NCBI GenBank assembly: GCA_016200745.1
Contig: JACQEF010000186.1
Span: forward strand, 1-12,600
Reading direction: 5' to 3'
Length of the DNA: 12,600 bases
DNA from: Chloroflexota bacterium
Lineage (GTDB): Bacteria > Chloroflexota > Limnocylindria > Limnocylindrales > CSP1-4
The position numbers were made by a program, and so were the translations under genes. The notes beneath the pieces were generated by a model. That model saw only the letters and a program-made list of their open reading frames with translations. It searched no databases and was not told where the DNA came from. Below are positions 1-6,688 of this stretch, in pieces; the first letter of the stretch is position 1, and every line of letters begins with the position of its first letter.

Positions 1-70
1 CGGGCAGGCGCGACCGGATCGCCTCGATCAGGAGGTCCGCACCGGCGTCGGGGAGCGAGGGGGCGGTCAC
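1..70 (-). CDS. N-terminus of an unidentified protein, cut by the window edge
   Basis: A minus-strand frame opens with GTG at 70-68 and stays open to the left edge, giving 23 residues that begin VTAPSLPDAGADLL. A TAGACT box (83-78) lies exactly 7 nt upstream of the GTG, the spacing seen before two other genes here and typical of leaderless transcripts; no Shine-Dalgarno sequence is visible. The gene diverges from the peptidase at 126. The fragment is too short to name a family. It is called from the start context and the open frame only, so the evidence is modest. Confidence 0.4.
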   Translation of the reverse strand, partial: MTAPSLPDAGADLLIEAIRSRLP

Positions 71-125
71 GAGCGAGAGTCTAGCGGCGCGAGGTGACCC
101 GGTCGCTCGGCGCTAGCATGGCGAG
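71..125. promoter_or_regulatory. Divergent, probably leaderless double promoter
   Basis: The 55 bp between two divergent starts hold a -10 box for each side: TAGACT on the minus strand (83-78, 7 nt before GTG 70) and TAGCAT on the plus strand (114-119, 6 nt before ATG 126). The boxes sit at the ends of an imperfect inverted repeat (CTAGCG at 81-86 and CGCTAG at 110-115). No good TTGACA-like -35 is seen on either side. The promoter call is inferred from the boxes and their spacing. Confidence 0.5.
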
Positions 126-1517
126 ATGGCTCGTGTCCGCCCGCTCGTCGCCGCCGGCATGTTCGCCGTCGTCCTCGCGGGGCTCGCCTCGCCCGCCGGG
201 CCGGCGCGGGTCGATGCGGCGCCGGTACGGGCCGATGCCGCGCCGGTACGGGCCGGCACGGCGGCCCCTGCGGCGGCGATCGTCCCGGGCTCGGTGAACC
301 GGACCAGCCTGGACCTGGACGCCACGTACCGGGCGACGCTCAAGCTCACCTGGGACACCCGGGCGATCTGGGTGGACTCGACCGCGACCGTTCGCAACAC
401 CTCCGGCGGGCCGATGGACCGGATCGAGCTGAACACGATCGCGGCTCGCCTCGGCGGGATCCGGCTGCGACCGGTGACCGTCGATCGGACCGCCGTCGCG
501 GCCAGGGTGAACGACCAGACGATCGTCGTGCCGCTCGGCGGCGTCCTGCCCGCGGGCGCGACGACCGTGATCCGGGTGCGCTACAGCGCCCGATTGCGCG
601 CCGGCACGGCCGGCTCGGACTGGCTGTTCGCCCGGGCCAACGGGATCGCCGACCTCTACCGCTGGCTGCCGTGGGTCAGCCGCCGGATCGCCTTCGATCG
701 CCCCAACCACGGCGACCCGTTCGAGACGCCGACGAGCTCGTCGGTTCGGGTGACGGTGGTGGCGGACCGGCGCCTCGTCCTGGCCACGACCGGCGACCGG
801 GTCTCGGTCAGCGCCGACGGCCTGACCCAGGTCTTCGAGGCGCACGCCGTCCGCGACTTCACCGTGACCGCGGCCGCCGACTACCGGACGATCGCGCGGC
901 GGGTGGGCGGGACCATGATCCGCGCCTGGTACCGCCCGGGCGCCAATGGCTCCGCCCTGCTCGATGCCGCTGTGTTCGCGTTCACGGCGCTCCAGGCCCG
1001 GCTCGGGCCGTACGGGTATGACACGTTCAGGGTCGTGCAGTCGGCCGGCGGGTTCGGGATGGAGTCACCCGAGCTGATCTGGATCCCGAGCCTGTCGTCG
1101 CCGAACCTCCGCTACCAGGTCGCCCACGAGACGGCCCACCAGTGGTTCTACGGCATCGTCGGGAACGACCAGGCGACGCAGCCGTTCGCCGACGAGGCGG
1201 CCGCGGATGTCGCGGCCCGGTTCGTCATGGGGCTGCACCGGGCGAGCCATTGCCCGGCGGCCCGGCTCGACCGATCGATCTACGACTACAGCGAGGCCTG
1301 CTACTTCGAGACCATCTACGTCCAGGGCGGCAACCTGCTCGACACGGCCCGGCGGCGGATGGGCTCGACCGCATTCTGGGCCGCGCTGCGTGGGTACGTG
1401 GCGGCGCACCGTGGCCGGCTGTCGTCGACCCGGGCGCTCCTGGACGCACTCGACGACGCTACGCCCCTCGACCTGGGGGCGACGCTGTTCGCCGTGAGGT
1501 TCCCCGGGTTGTACTGA
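126..1517 (+). CDS. Exported M1-like (gluzincin) metallopeptidase
   Basis: This 463-residue protein is predicted to be a secreted zinc peptidase related to the M1 aminopeptidases. The N-terminus has a signal-peptide-like segment (R3 and R5, hydrophobic 7-21), then an Ala/Pro-rich linker to about residue 50. Residues 60-250 form the beta-rich N-terminal part. The catalytic motifs are complete: GGFGMES (308-314) stands where M1 enzymes have GAMEN, the zinc site is HETAH (334-338) with the third ligand E357 exactly 18 residues further on, and Y398 in IYVQGGNLL corresponds to the YxKG region holding the catalytic tyrosine. It is shorter than classical M1 enzymes (about 600-850 residues) because the helical C-terminal domain is missing. 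The ATG at 126 is chosen because a TAGCAT box ends 6 nt before it. Substrate and exact cleavage mode are unknown. Confidence 0.85.
   Translation: MARVRPLVAAGMFAVVLAGLASPAGPARVDAAPVRADAAPVRAGTAAPAAAIVPGSVNRTSLDLDATYRATLKLTWDTRAIWVDSTATVRNTSGGPMDRIELNTIAARLGGIRLRPVTVDRTAVAARVNDQTIVVPLGGVLPAGATTVIRVRYSARLRAGTAGSDWLFARANGIADLYRWLPWVSRRIAFDRPNHGDPFETPTSSSVRVTVVADRRLVLATTGDRVSVSADGLTQVFEAHAVRDFTVTAAADYRTIARRVGGTMIRAWYRPGANGSALLDAAVFAFTALQARLGPYGYDTFRVVQSAGGFGMESPELIWIPSLSSPNLRYQVAHETAHQWFYGIVGNDQATQPFADEAAADVAARFVMGLHRASHCPAARLDRSIYDYSEACYFETIYVQGGNLLDTARRRMGSTAFWAALRGYVAAHRGRLSSTRALLDALDDATPLDLGATLFAVRFPGLY
213..254 (+). repeat. 21-bp tandem duplication in the peptidase leader
   Basis: Two adjacent 21-bp units (213-233 and 234-254) differ at one base and encode DAAPVRA twice (residues 30-36 and 37-43). 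The duplication lies just after the hydrophobic signal segment, in the low-complexity linker, so it is likely to be neutral. Confidence 0.85.
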
Positions 1518-1536
1518 GCGGCGTCCGGCCCGTCCC

Positions 1537-1552
1537 CGGCCGGCGCCGGCCG
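1537..1552 (+). terminator. Palindromic hairpin after the peptidase gene
   Basis: A perfect 16-bp palindrome (CGGCCGGCGCCGGCCG) begins 20 nt after the peptidase stop codon. No T-tract follows, as is common in high-GC genomes. It could stop plus-strand transcription or, being symmetric, transcription from either side. Terminator function is inferred from position only. Confidence 0.4.
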
Positions 1553-1698
1553 TCACGATTGCCGGATATCCGCGGAGCGACTCTTCGGCCAGGATTGCCG
1601 CTGCTCGCTCCTCCGCGCTGCGGTCGAACCGCCGGCCCCGAGCGTGGCCAGCGCCGATTCCGGCGTCCGCAGGCCCCCGCGGGCCACTCGAGCGCCCC

Positions 1699-1776
1699 GA
1701 CTCCGGCCTTCGAGTCCTGCCATGGATGCCTGTCCATGGTGCCGCGTGCGGCACGGGGACTCGCGGCCCCGTAGTC
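1699..1776 (-). terminator. Cluster of four inverted repeats downstream of the DUF2236 gene
   Basis: Four short stem-loops follow one another: arms GACTC/GAGTC (1699-1703, 1712-1716), CCATGGA/TCCATGG with a 6-nt loop (1720-1726, 1733-1739), GTGCCG/CGGCAC with a 4-nt loop (1739-1744, 1749-1754) and CGGGG/CCCCG (1754-1758, 1767-1771). On the minus strand they begin about 20 nt beyond the proposed DUF2236 stop at 1795, so a transcription end is the simplest reading. No U-tract is present. Other possibilities are a structured RNA or chance in GC-rich DNA. Confidence 0.4.
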
Positions 1777-1794
1777 ACCAACCGATCGAGCCGC

Positions 1795-2639
1795 TCACCT
1801 CGGCCCCGCCGATCGGCCGCCAGAGCCTGCGGCATCTGCCGGAATGCAGCCGGCAGGAGCGGGCGCCAGGCCCTCCAGGCGGCCACGAGCCAGCGACGCA
1901 CGAGCCGCTCGCGGAAACCCCACGACAGCCCGTAGCCCGCCCGGATCGTCGGCGGCAGCAGGCCGACGGCCGGCCACAGCGTCCAGTCATACGAGGCCGG
2001 CGGCACTCGCGCGATCATCGACGCGACACCGGGAGCCAGGGGCAACCACCTCGCCAGCGGCGCCAATGGCGGATGGAGGACGGTCCCGGCCAGGTCCCGC
2101 GCCGTCGGCGACACCCTGACGGGCCCGCCAGGCGCCAGCATCGTCTCGAGGTAGGCGTCGAACCCGTCCAGGTCCGCCGGGATCCGTGCGTCCGGCACCC
2201 CGAACGCGCGGCCGATCGGTCGGGTTTCGAGGTAGAACGCCGCGCGACGGTCTCGCGGCAGCGGCTCGATCCAGGCATCGTATGCGACGATCGTCGAGTC
2301 GACGAGGGTCGCATGCACCCACATGGACAGCTCTGGGTCGCGCGCCGAGTACCCCTCGCCGACGACCGCGCGATGGAGCGCGTTGAGCCGCCGGATCTCC
2401 GCCCGCGCCACCGAGGTCGTTCCGTACACGATCGTGAGATAGCTCCGCAACGTCGCCGCCAGCCGCCGCCACGGATCCGCCCGGAAGTCGGAGTGCTGGT
2501 CCACGCCAGCGGCCACTGCCGGGTGCGCGATCTGCATCAGGAGCGCACGCGGTCCCGCGCCGAGCAGCAGCATCGCCTCCCGGTTGAGCCGCCAGGCCTC
2601 CGATCCCGGACCGTACAGCCCCGCGTCGCCGCGTTCCAT
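1795..2639 (-). CDS. DUF2236 (MpaB/latex-clearing-like) oxygenase-family protein, 3' end disturbed
   Basis: Members of this family (rubber oxygenase Lcp, MpaB) are b-type heme proteins or putative oxidoreductases. Numbered from ATG 2639, the family signatures are LYGPGSEAWRLNRE (8-21), GPRALLMQIAHPAVAAGVDQ (29-48, H39) with H49 in the following HSDFRADPW, WVHATLVDS (107-115, H109) and a helical C-terminus ending RQMPQALAADRR (267-278). Two in-frame ATGs (2657, 2654) and one at 2648 are alternatives; 2639 is preferred because a GACAAT box lies 7 nt before it. The frame does not stop where the family ends: it runs on to 1065, antisense to the peptidase. One extra base in the CCCC run at 1804-1807 would give a TGA at 1797-1795, three codons past the conserved end and just before a hairpin cluster. 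I therefore give 1795 as the likely original end; the uninterrupted frame ends at 1065. The gene diverges from 2723. Confidence 0.7.
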
Positions 2640-2722
2640 GGCGACCATTGTCATCATCCGGCGGCTCGACACCAGCGTACCCATTGCGGCAAGCTGCCAA
2701 TCGACAGGAGGAGCGTGGGCGG
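2640..2722. promoter_or_regulatory. Divergent intergenic region with start signals for both genes
   Basis: The region holds GGAGGAG at 2706-2712, about 10 nt before the GTG at 2723 of the plus-strand gene, and minus-strand boxes TACGCT (2679-2674) and GACAAT (2652-2647) for the DUF2236 gene. An interrupted dyad GGCA-AGC-TGCC lies near its centre, inside the run TTGCGGCAAGCTGCCAA. No strong -35 is seen. The Shine-Dalgarno site is clear; the promoter boxes are tentative. Confidence 0.4.
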
Positions 2723-3322
2723 GTGGGCACGGCGACGCATTGGGGCAGGGACTTCGACCCCGACGAGCTGGCCAGGCTCGAGACCCGGATGTGGAAGGCG
2801 TACTACCGCCGCCAGCCGGCACGGCTCTTCGCGTTGCTGGTCCGGGCGGTGCGCGCGCAGGCCGGCCTGTCCTGGCCCCGATCGGTCTGGGTCTCGCTGC
2901 TGCTGACCCGGGCCGCCGCCGGCTTCGCCCGCTCGACCGCCGACTATGAGCGGTTCGCCCCAGACATCGGCCGTGCCTATCGCGCGATGCGCCTGCCGGC
3001 GCACGTGGACGTCGAGGCCGTCGCCCGCCATGAACTCCGCTGGTGGGTCGTCCGCCGAGAGATCGGACTCGCCGCCGGCCAGGCGGCCGGTGAATCGATC
3101 ACCGATCTCTACGCCACCCTGTACGACGTCCCGCGCGAATCGGTGGCCGAGGCGGGTCGCCTCCGGGGCCGGGCGGCCGAGGTCCGTGACCGAGGCGCCA
3201 CCGATGACCCGGACGGACCGCGCGCCGCCGGATCGGCCTACCGGCCCGAGGTCGCGCGACTCCTGCGCGATTCCTACCGGAGCCTGAAGCGAGCCATCGA
3301 TCGGACCCCGGGGGGCGCCTGA
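2723..3322 (+). CDS. Unrecognised mostly helical protein of 199 residues
   Basis: I do not recognise the family. From GTG 2723 the protein begins MGTATHWGRDFDPDELARLE and looks helical throughout. Visible features are an aromatic/basic patch MWKAYYRRQPARLFALL (23-39), a moderately hydrophobic stretch WPRSVWVSLLLTRAAAGF (51-68) that is amphipathic rather than a clear membrane segment, HELRWWVVRRE (103-113), and a charged linker (about 145-172) before the final helix YRPEVARLLRDSYRSLKRAI. No signal peptide and no catalytic motif are visible. The same frame is open upstream to an ATG at 2648, but GGAGGAG at 2706-2712 favours 2723. It diverges from the DUF2236 gene, with which it may share regulation. 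The regular codon bias and conserved-looking aromatic residues indicate a real gene. Confidence 0.7.
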   Translation: MGTATHWGRDFDPDELARLETRMWKAYYRRQPARLFALLVRAVRAQAGLSWPRSVWVSLLLTRAAAGFARSTADYERFAPDIGRAYRAMRLPAHVDVEAVARHELRWWVVRREIGLAAGQAAGESITDLYATLYDVPRESVAEAGRLRGRAAEVRDRGATDDPDGPRAAGSAYRPEVARLLRDSYRSLKRAIDRTPGGA

Positions 3323-3344
3323 GTCAGCCCCGCTTCGCGGCCCG

Positions 3345-3363
3345 GCGCCGCACGGAGCGGCGC
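3345..3363 (+). terminator. GC-rich hairpin after the 199-residue protein gene
   Basis: Perfect 7-bp arms GCGCCGC / GCGGCGC with a 5-nt loop (ACGGA) start 22 nt after the stop codon at 3322. No T-tract follows. A second, shorter stem (ACCGTC/GACGGT, 3410-3423) lies further on, so the 141 bp between this gene and bioY, which end convergently, may terminate both. I see no gene in this gap. Confidence 0.45.
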
Positions 3364-3463
3364 ATCGTCTCGGCGGCCTTCACCTGATGGAGCGGCCCGG
3401 CGGTCAGGTACCGTCGAGACGGTCGAGAGCGCGACGCCGTATTCGGGCCCAGGCCCTCGGGAC

Positions 3464-4108
3464 CTACCGGTCGTCGGGCCGCCGCCCCTCGATCCACCAT
3501 GCGGCCGGGAAGAGCACCGCCGCGAGCACGAGCTTGAGGGCGTCGCCCAGCAGGAACGGCGTCAACCCGTTGGCCACGGTCTCCTGGACCGACATGCCGG
3601 TCACGACCTTGAGCCACGGCAGCCCGACCGCGTAGATCACGACGTTGCCGAGCAACATCGCGCCGAGCGCGCCCCCGAGCCGACGGTCCCAGCCGAGCTC
3701 GGCCAGCCGCCCGACGAGGGCACCGGCAATCGCGAAGCCGATGAGGTAGCCCCCGGTGGCGCCCCAGATCACCGCGACCCCACCCTTGCCCTCGGCGAAG
3801 AACGGCAACCCGACGACGCCCAGCAGCACGTACAGCCCGACGGCGATCAGGCCGCGGCGGAACCCGAGCGCACCGCCCACGAGCAGGACGCCGAGGGTCT
3901 GACCGGTGACCGGCACGGGCGAGCCCGGCACCGGGAAGGAAACACGAGCCGTCAGATAGACCAGCAAGGCGCCGGCCAGCACGAGGCCCAGGTCGCGGAC
4001 CCGGCTGTTGAGCCGCTCGCCGACGCGAATGGGAACCAGGAAGTCGGCGATCGTGAGACCGCGTTCCTCGGCCGTCGTGCGGTCGAGTCTCGGGAGGGCG
4101 AGCGTCAT
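3464..4108 (-). CDS. bioY: BioY, substrate-binding S-component of the biotin ECF transporter
   Basis: BioY binds biotin in the cytoplasmic membrane and works alone or with the shared ECF ATPases and EcfT. The 214-residue protein has about six hydrophobic segments between 38 and 206 and the family hallmarks: FPVPGSPVPVTGQTLGVLL (58-76), GLPFFAEGKGG (100-110), GATGGYLIGF (116-125) and LLGDALKLVLAA (186-197). D189 and K192, spaced D-x-x-K, match the pair that contacts biotin in characterised BioY. The N-terminal extension of about 35 residues before the first helix is longer than usual. ATG 4108 has GGAG about 7 nt upstream and a TAGACT box at 4160-4155. No EcfA or EcfT gene lies in the window, so they are elsewhere or BioY acts alone. 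The gene follows the FtsX-like permease by 60 nt and may also be read from that operon. Confidence 0.93.
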   Translation of the reverse strand: MTLALPRLDRTTAEERGLTIADFLVPIRVGERLNSRVRDLGLVLAGALLVYLTARVSFPVPGSPVPVTGQTLGVLLVGGALGFRRGLIAVGLYVLLGVVGLPFFAEGKGGVAVIWGATGGYLIGFAIAGALVGRLAELGWDRRLGGALGAMLLGNVVIYAVGLPWLKVVTGMSVQETVANGLTPFLLGDALKLVLAAVLFPAAWWIEGRRPDDR

Positions 4109-4154
4109 CCGGACTCCACTGCGAGGGCCACCTGGGCGGTGGCCGACCGCTGCG

Positions 4155-4160
4155 AGTCTA
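4155..4160 (-). promoter_or_regulatory. Candidate -10 box of bioY
   Basis: TAGACT on the minus strand is identical to the box before the gene at the left edge, but here it lies 46 nt before ATG 4108, leaving a short leader with a GGAG Shine-Dalgarno. It sits between the stop codon of the upstream permease (4169) and bioY. No BirA-type or other operator dyad was recognised. Confidence 0.4.
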
Positions 4161-4168
4161 GCATCCGA

Positions 4169-6679
4169 CTATTCGAACCGAACCGCCCGCACGATCGGCA
4201 ACCGGCTCGCCAGACGGGCGGGGTACGCGGCCGCGAGCATGGCCACCGCGATCCCGAGCATGATGCTCAACCCGACGATCTGCCAGGGGATCCCCGTCGC
4301 GACGTCGATCCGGCCACCCGCCAGGACGACCATCAGGCCGCCCACGATCAGTCCGAGGATCACGCCGAGCAGGGCGCCGGCCAGCCCGAGGATGCCGGCT
4401 TCCACGACGACCGAGCGCCAGACCTGGCGGCGGGTCATCCCGGCCGCGCGCAGGATCCCGATCTCGCGAACGCGCTCGATGACGTTCATCGTCAGCGTGT
4501 TGACGATGCCGAGCGCCGCGATCAGGACGGCCACCGCCGCGAGGGCGTCGAACAGGCCGAAGATCCGCCCGAACGCGTCGTCGATCGCCCCCTTGATCCG
4601 ATCGAGCGTGACGTAGTCGAGCGCGTAAGTGGTGGCGACCGCCCGCAGCTCGTCGCGCGCGGACGCGGGCGCACCCGACGCGAACCGGATGGCGAACGCA
4701 TCCGCGCCCGCCACGCCCAGGCTCGTCGCGTCCTTCCAGCCGACGAGCATGGCCTCGCCGCCGGATCCGGGGATCGATCGCTCGACGATGCCGACGACCC
4801 TGAGGTCGAGCGGCGTGCCGCTGTCCGTCGGCACCGTGAGGGTCTGCCCGACCGCGAGCCCCAGGCGGTCGGCCAGCCCGGCGGGCACGATCGTCGCGCC
4901 ACCCGCGTCGATCGCGGCCAGGGCGGACGCTCGGTCACCGGCGGTGAATCGCAGCCGCCCGTCGGCGGCCAGGTCCGCACCGACGACCGCCGCGGCGTCG
5001 GTCCGAGCGCCTTCGAGGGCCACGTCGAACGTGGCGATCGGGCTGATCCGGGCGATGCTCGGCACCGCGGCGCGGAGATCGGCCTCGACGCCCTCGTCGG
5101 GCGCGACCGGCCGGATCGACGACAGGATCAGCTCGCCGGGCACGACGTCCGCGATCCAGGCTCCCGCGGCGGCCCGGGCGTGCTGCCCCACCCCGCCGAG
5201 CGCGACGATCATCGCCAGGCCGATGGTCAGGGCCCCAAGCGTCAGCGTCGATCGGCTCGGGTCGCGGACCATCGCGCTCCGGGCCAGTCGCTCCTCGAAG
5301 CGGAGGATGACCCGGAACGGGATCCCGGCCAGGCGCGCGACGGCGGGCAGGATCAGCGGGATGCACAGCGTCCCGACGAGCAGGACCGCGTAGACGACGA
5401 GTGCCTGGACGACGCCGGCACCGCGTGGCGCCGCGATCAGGCCGACGATCGTGACGATGACGAACACGCCGACCAGCCATCGAAGCCTGGCGCGGCGAGC
5501 CGACGGCAGGTCCAGCCGCGCCTTGAGCGCCTCGACCGGCTGGATCCGACCGGCGCGGCGGGCGGGCTCGAGCGCCGCGGCCCGCGTCCCGCCGATCCCG
5601 ACGAGGACCGCGGGCACGGCCGCGTCAGGCGGGATCGCCGGCCGTTGCAGCGTGACCGAACCGATCGTCCGGACGTAGGCGACCATGCCGGCCGCCAACA
5701 GGACGCCGAGCCCGACGCCGAGCAGCGACCCGAACACGCCCAGCACCAGCGCCTGGCTGAGCATGAACCGCGTGACCTGGCGCCGGGTGGCTCCGGCCGC
5801 GCGCAGCAGGCCCACGTCGCGGACCTGCTCGACGACCGTCATCGACAGCGTGTTGAAGATGAGGAACGCGCCCGCGAACAGGGCGATCGCCGCGATGAGC
5901 GCAGTCGTGGCCTGGAAGTCCGCGGTCGAGTTGCGCAGGGTGGCGGCGATGTCCTGCGGCGTCGACAGCACGTACGGCTGCGTCACGAGCCGCGCCACGA
6001 GCGCATCCGAAACGGTTCCGACGTCGGTGCCGGCCGTCACGCCGATGTCGACGCGGGTCACCGCATCGTCACCGAACACGGCCTGGGCCGTCTGGAGCGG
6101 CACGACGACGATCCGTCCGAAGGCGCCGTTGAGCGGCCCCTCTCCGGCCAGGATCCCGATCACCCGGTAGGTCACCCGGTCGCCGGTCCCCTGCATCGTG
6201 ATGGGGGCCCCCACCGTCAGCCCATCCTCGTTCGCCAGTTGCTCGGAGATCAGGGCGCTCGGCTCGGTCGGCTCGCGCAGCAGCGAACCGGCGATGAGAT
6301 GCAGGTCGTGGAGCTGCGGCTCGGCGACGGGATCGATGCCGAGGACCGTGACCGGCGGCGGCAGCGCCTGGCCCGCGTCGATGTCCGGTCCGAGATAGAT
6401 CCGCCGCTGGAGGGCCGGCGCGATCACCTCGACGCCGGGGGTCTCCTTGATCGCCCGGACGGTCTCCGGCGTGAGCCCGTGCTCGCCGAAGGCAGCGACC
6501 CGGAGGTCGGCCCGACCGACCAGGTCGCGGACGGTGCTGTTGACGGAGGAATCGATCCCGGCGTTGGTGGCCAGGCCGGCGAACAGGACCGCGACGCCGA
6601 GCGCGACGCCGAGCCCGCTCAGGAGCGAGCGCAGGGTCCGGGCGCGGAGGCTTCGCCAGGCGAGCCGCGTCAGGGACAC
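4169..6679 (-). CDS. FtsX/MacB-type ABC transporter permease with two modules
   Basis: This 836-residue inner-membrane protein pairs with the LolD-like ATPase encoded 9 nt upstream. Such permeases move lipids, lipoproteins, peptides or drugs, or act as mechanotransmitters. It has a helix at 18-38, a MacB-type periplasmic/extracellular domain (about 45-250), FtsX helices (258-282, 308-336, about 352-370), linking helices (400-416, 424-450), a second N-terminal-type helix (479-497), a second extracytoplasmic domain (about 500-700) and a final FtsX triple (708-730, 760-786, 800-820). The repeated coupling motif is plain in both halves: VVEQVRDVGLLRAAGATRRQV (282-302) and VIERVREIGILRAAGMTRRQV (733-753). 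The C-terminus AAYPARLASRLPIVRAVRFE is typical. It starts with GTG 6679 and ends with TAG. Oddity: the helix at 352-370 contains R366 (IGGTRAAAL), unusual inside an FtsX transmembrane segment. The cargo cannot be read from sequence. Confidence 0.92.
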   Translation of the reverse strand: MSLTRLAWRSLRARTLRSLLSGLGVALGVAVLFAGLATNAGIDSSVNSTVRDLVGRADLRVAAFGEHGLTPETVRAIKETPGVEVIAPALQRRIYLGPDIDAGQALPPPVTVLGIDPVAEPQLHDLHLIAGSLLREPTEPSALISEQLANEDGLTVGAPITMQGTGDRVTYRVIGILAGEGPLNGAFGRIVVVPLQTAQAVFGDDAVTRVDIGVTAGTDVGTVSDALVARLVTQPYVLSTPQDIAATLRNSTADFQATTALIAAIALFAGAFLIFNTLSMTVVEQVRDVGLLRAAGATRRQVTRFMLSQALVLGVFGSLLGVGLGVLLAAGMVAYVRTIGSVTLQRPAIPPDAAVPAVLVGIGGTRAAALEPARRAGRIQPVEALKARLDLPSARRARLRWLVGVFVIVTIVGLIAAPRGAGVVQALVVYAVLLVGTLCIPLILPAVARLAGIPFRVILRFEERLARSAMVRDPSRSTLTLGALTIGLAMIVALGGVGQHARAAAGAWIADVVPGELILSSIRPVAPDEGVEADLRAAVPSIARISPIATFDVALEGARTDAAAVVGADLAADGRLRFTAGDRASALAAIDAGGATIVPAGLADRLGLAVGQTLTVPTDSGTPLDLRVVGIVERSIPGSGGEAMLVGWKDATSLGVAGADAFAIRFASGAPASARDELRAVATTYALDYVTLDRIKGAIDDAFGRIFGLFDALAAVAVLIAALGIVNTLTMNVIERVREIGILRAAGMTRRQVWRSVVVEAGILGLAGALLGVILGLIVGGLMVVLAGGRIDVATGIPWQIVGLSIMLGIAVAMLAAAYPARLASRLPIVRAVRFE

Positions 6680-6688
6680 GGGCGCGCC

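Noticed and set aside
1065..1517. Antisense overlap of the DUF2236 frame with the peptidase as a true long gene overlap
   Set aside because: The sense strand carries the complete M1 zinc site and catalytic motifs; the antisense translation has no protein-like features, so the overlap most likely reflects a lost stop.
1644..2906. 420-codon plus-strand frame over the DUF2236 gene
   Set aside because: Arg/Pro/Gln-rich antisense shadow without signals; the minus strand shows the DUF2236 family motifs.
3324..3440. Small basic minus-strand frame ending MRRSVRRRAAKRG between bioY and the 199-residue protein gene
   Set aside because: There is no suitable start codon with a ribosome site or leaderless box, and a 7-bp terminator-like hairpin lies inside it.
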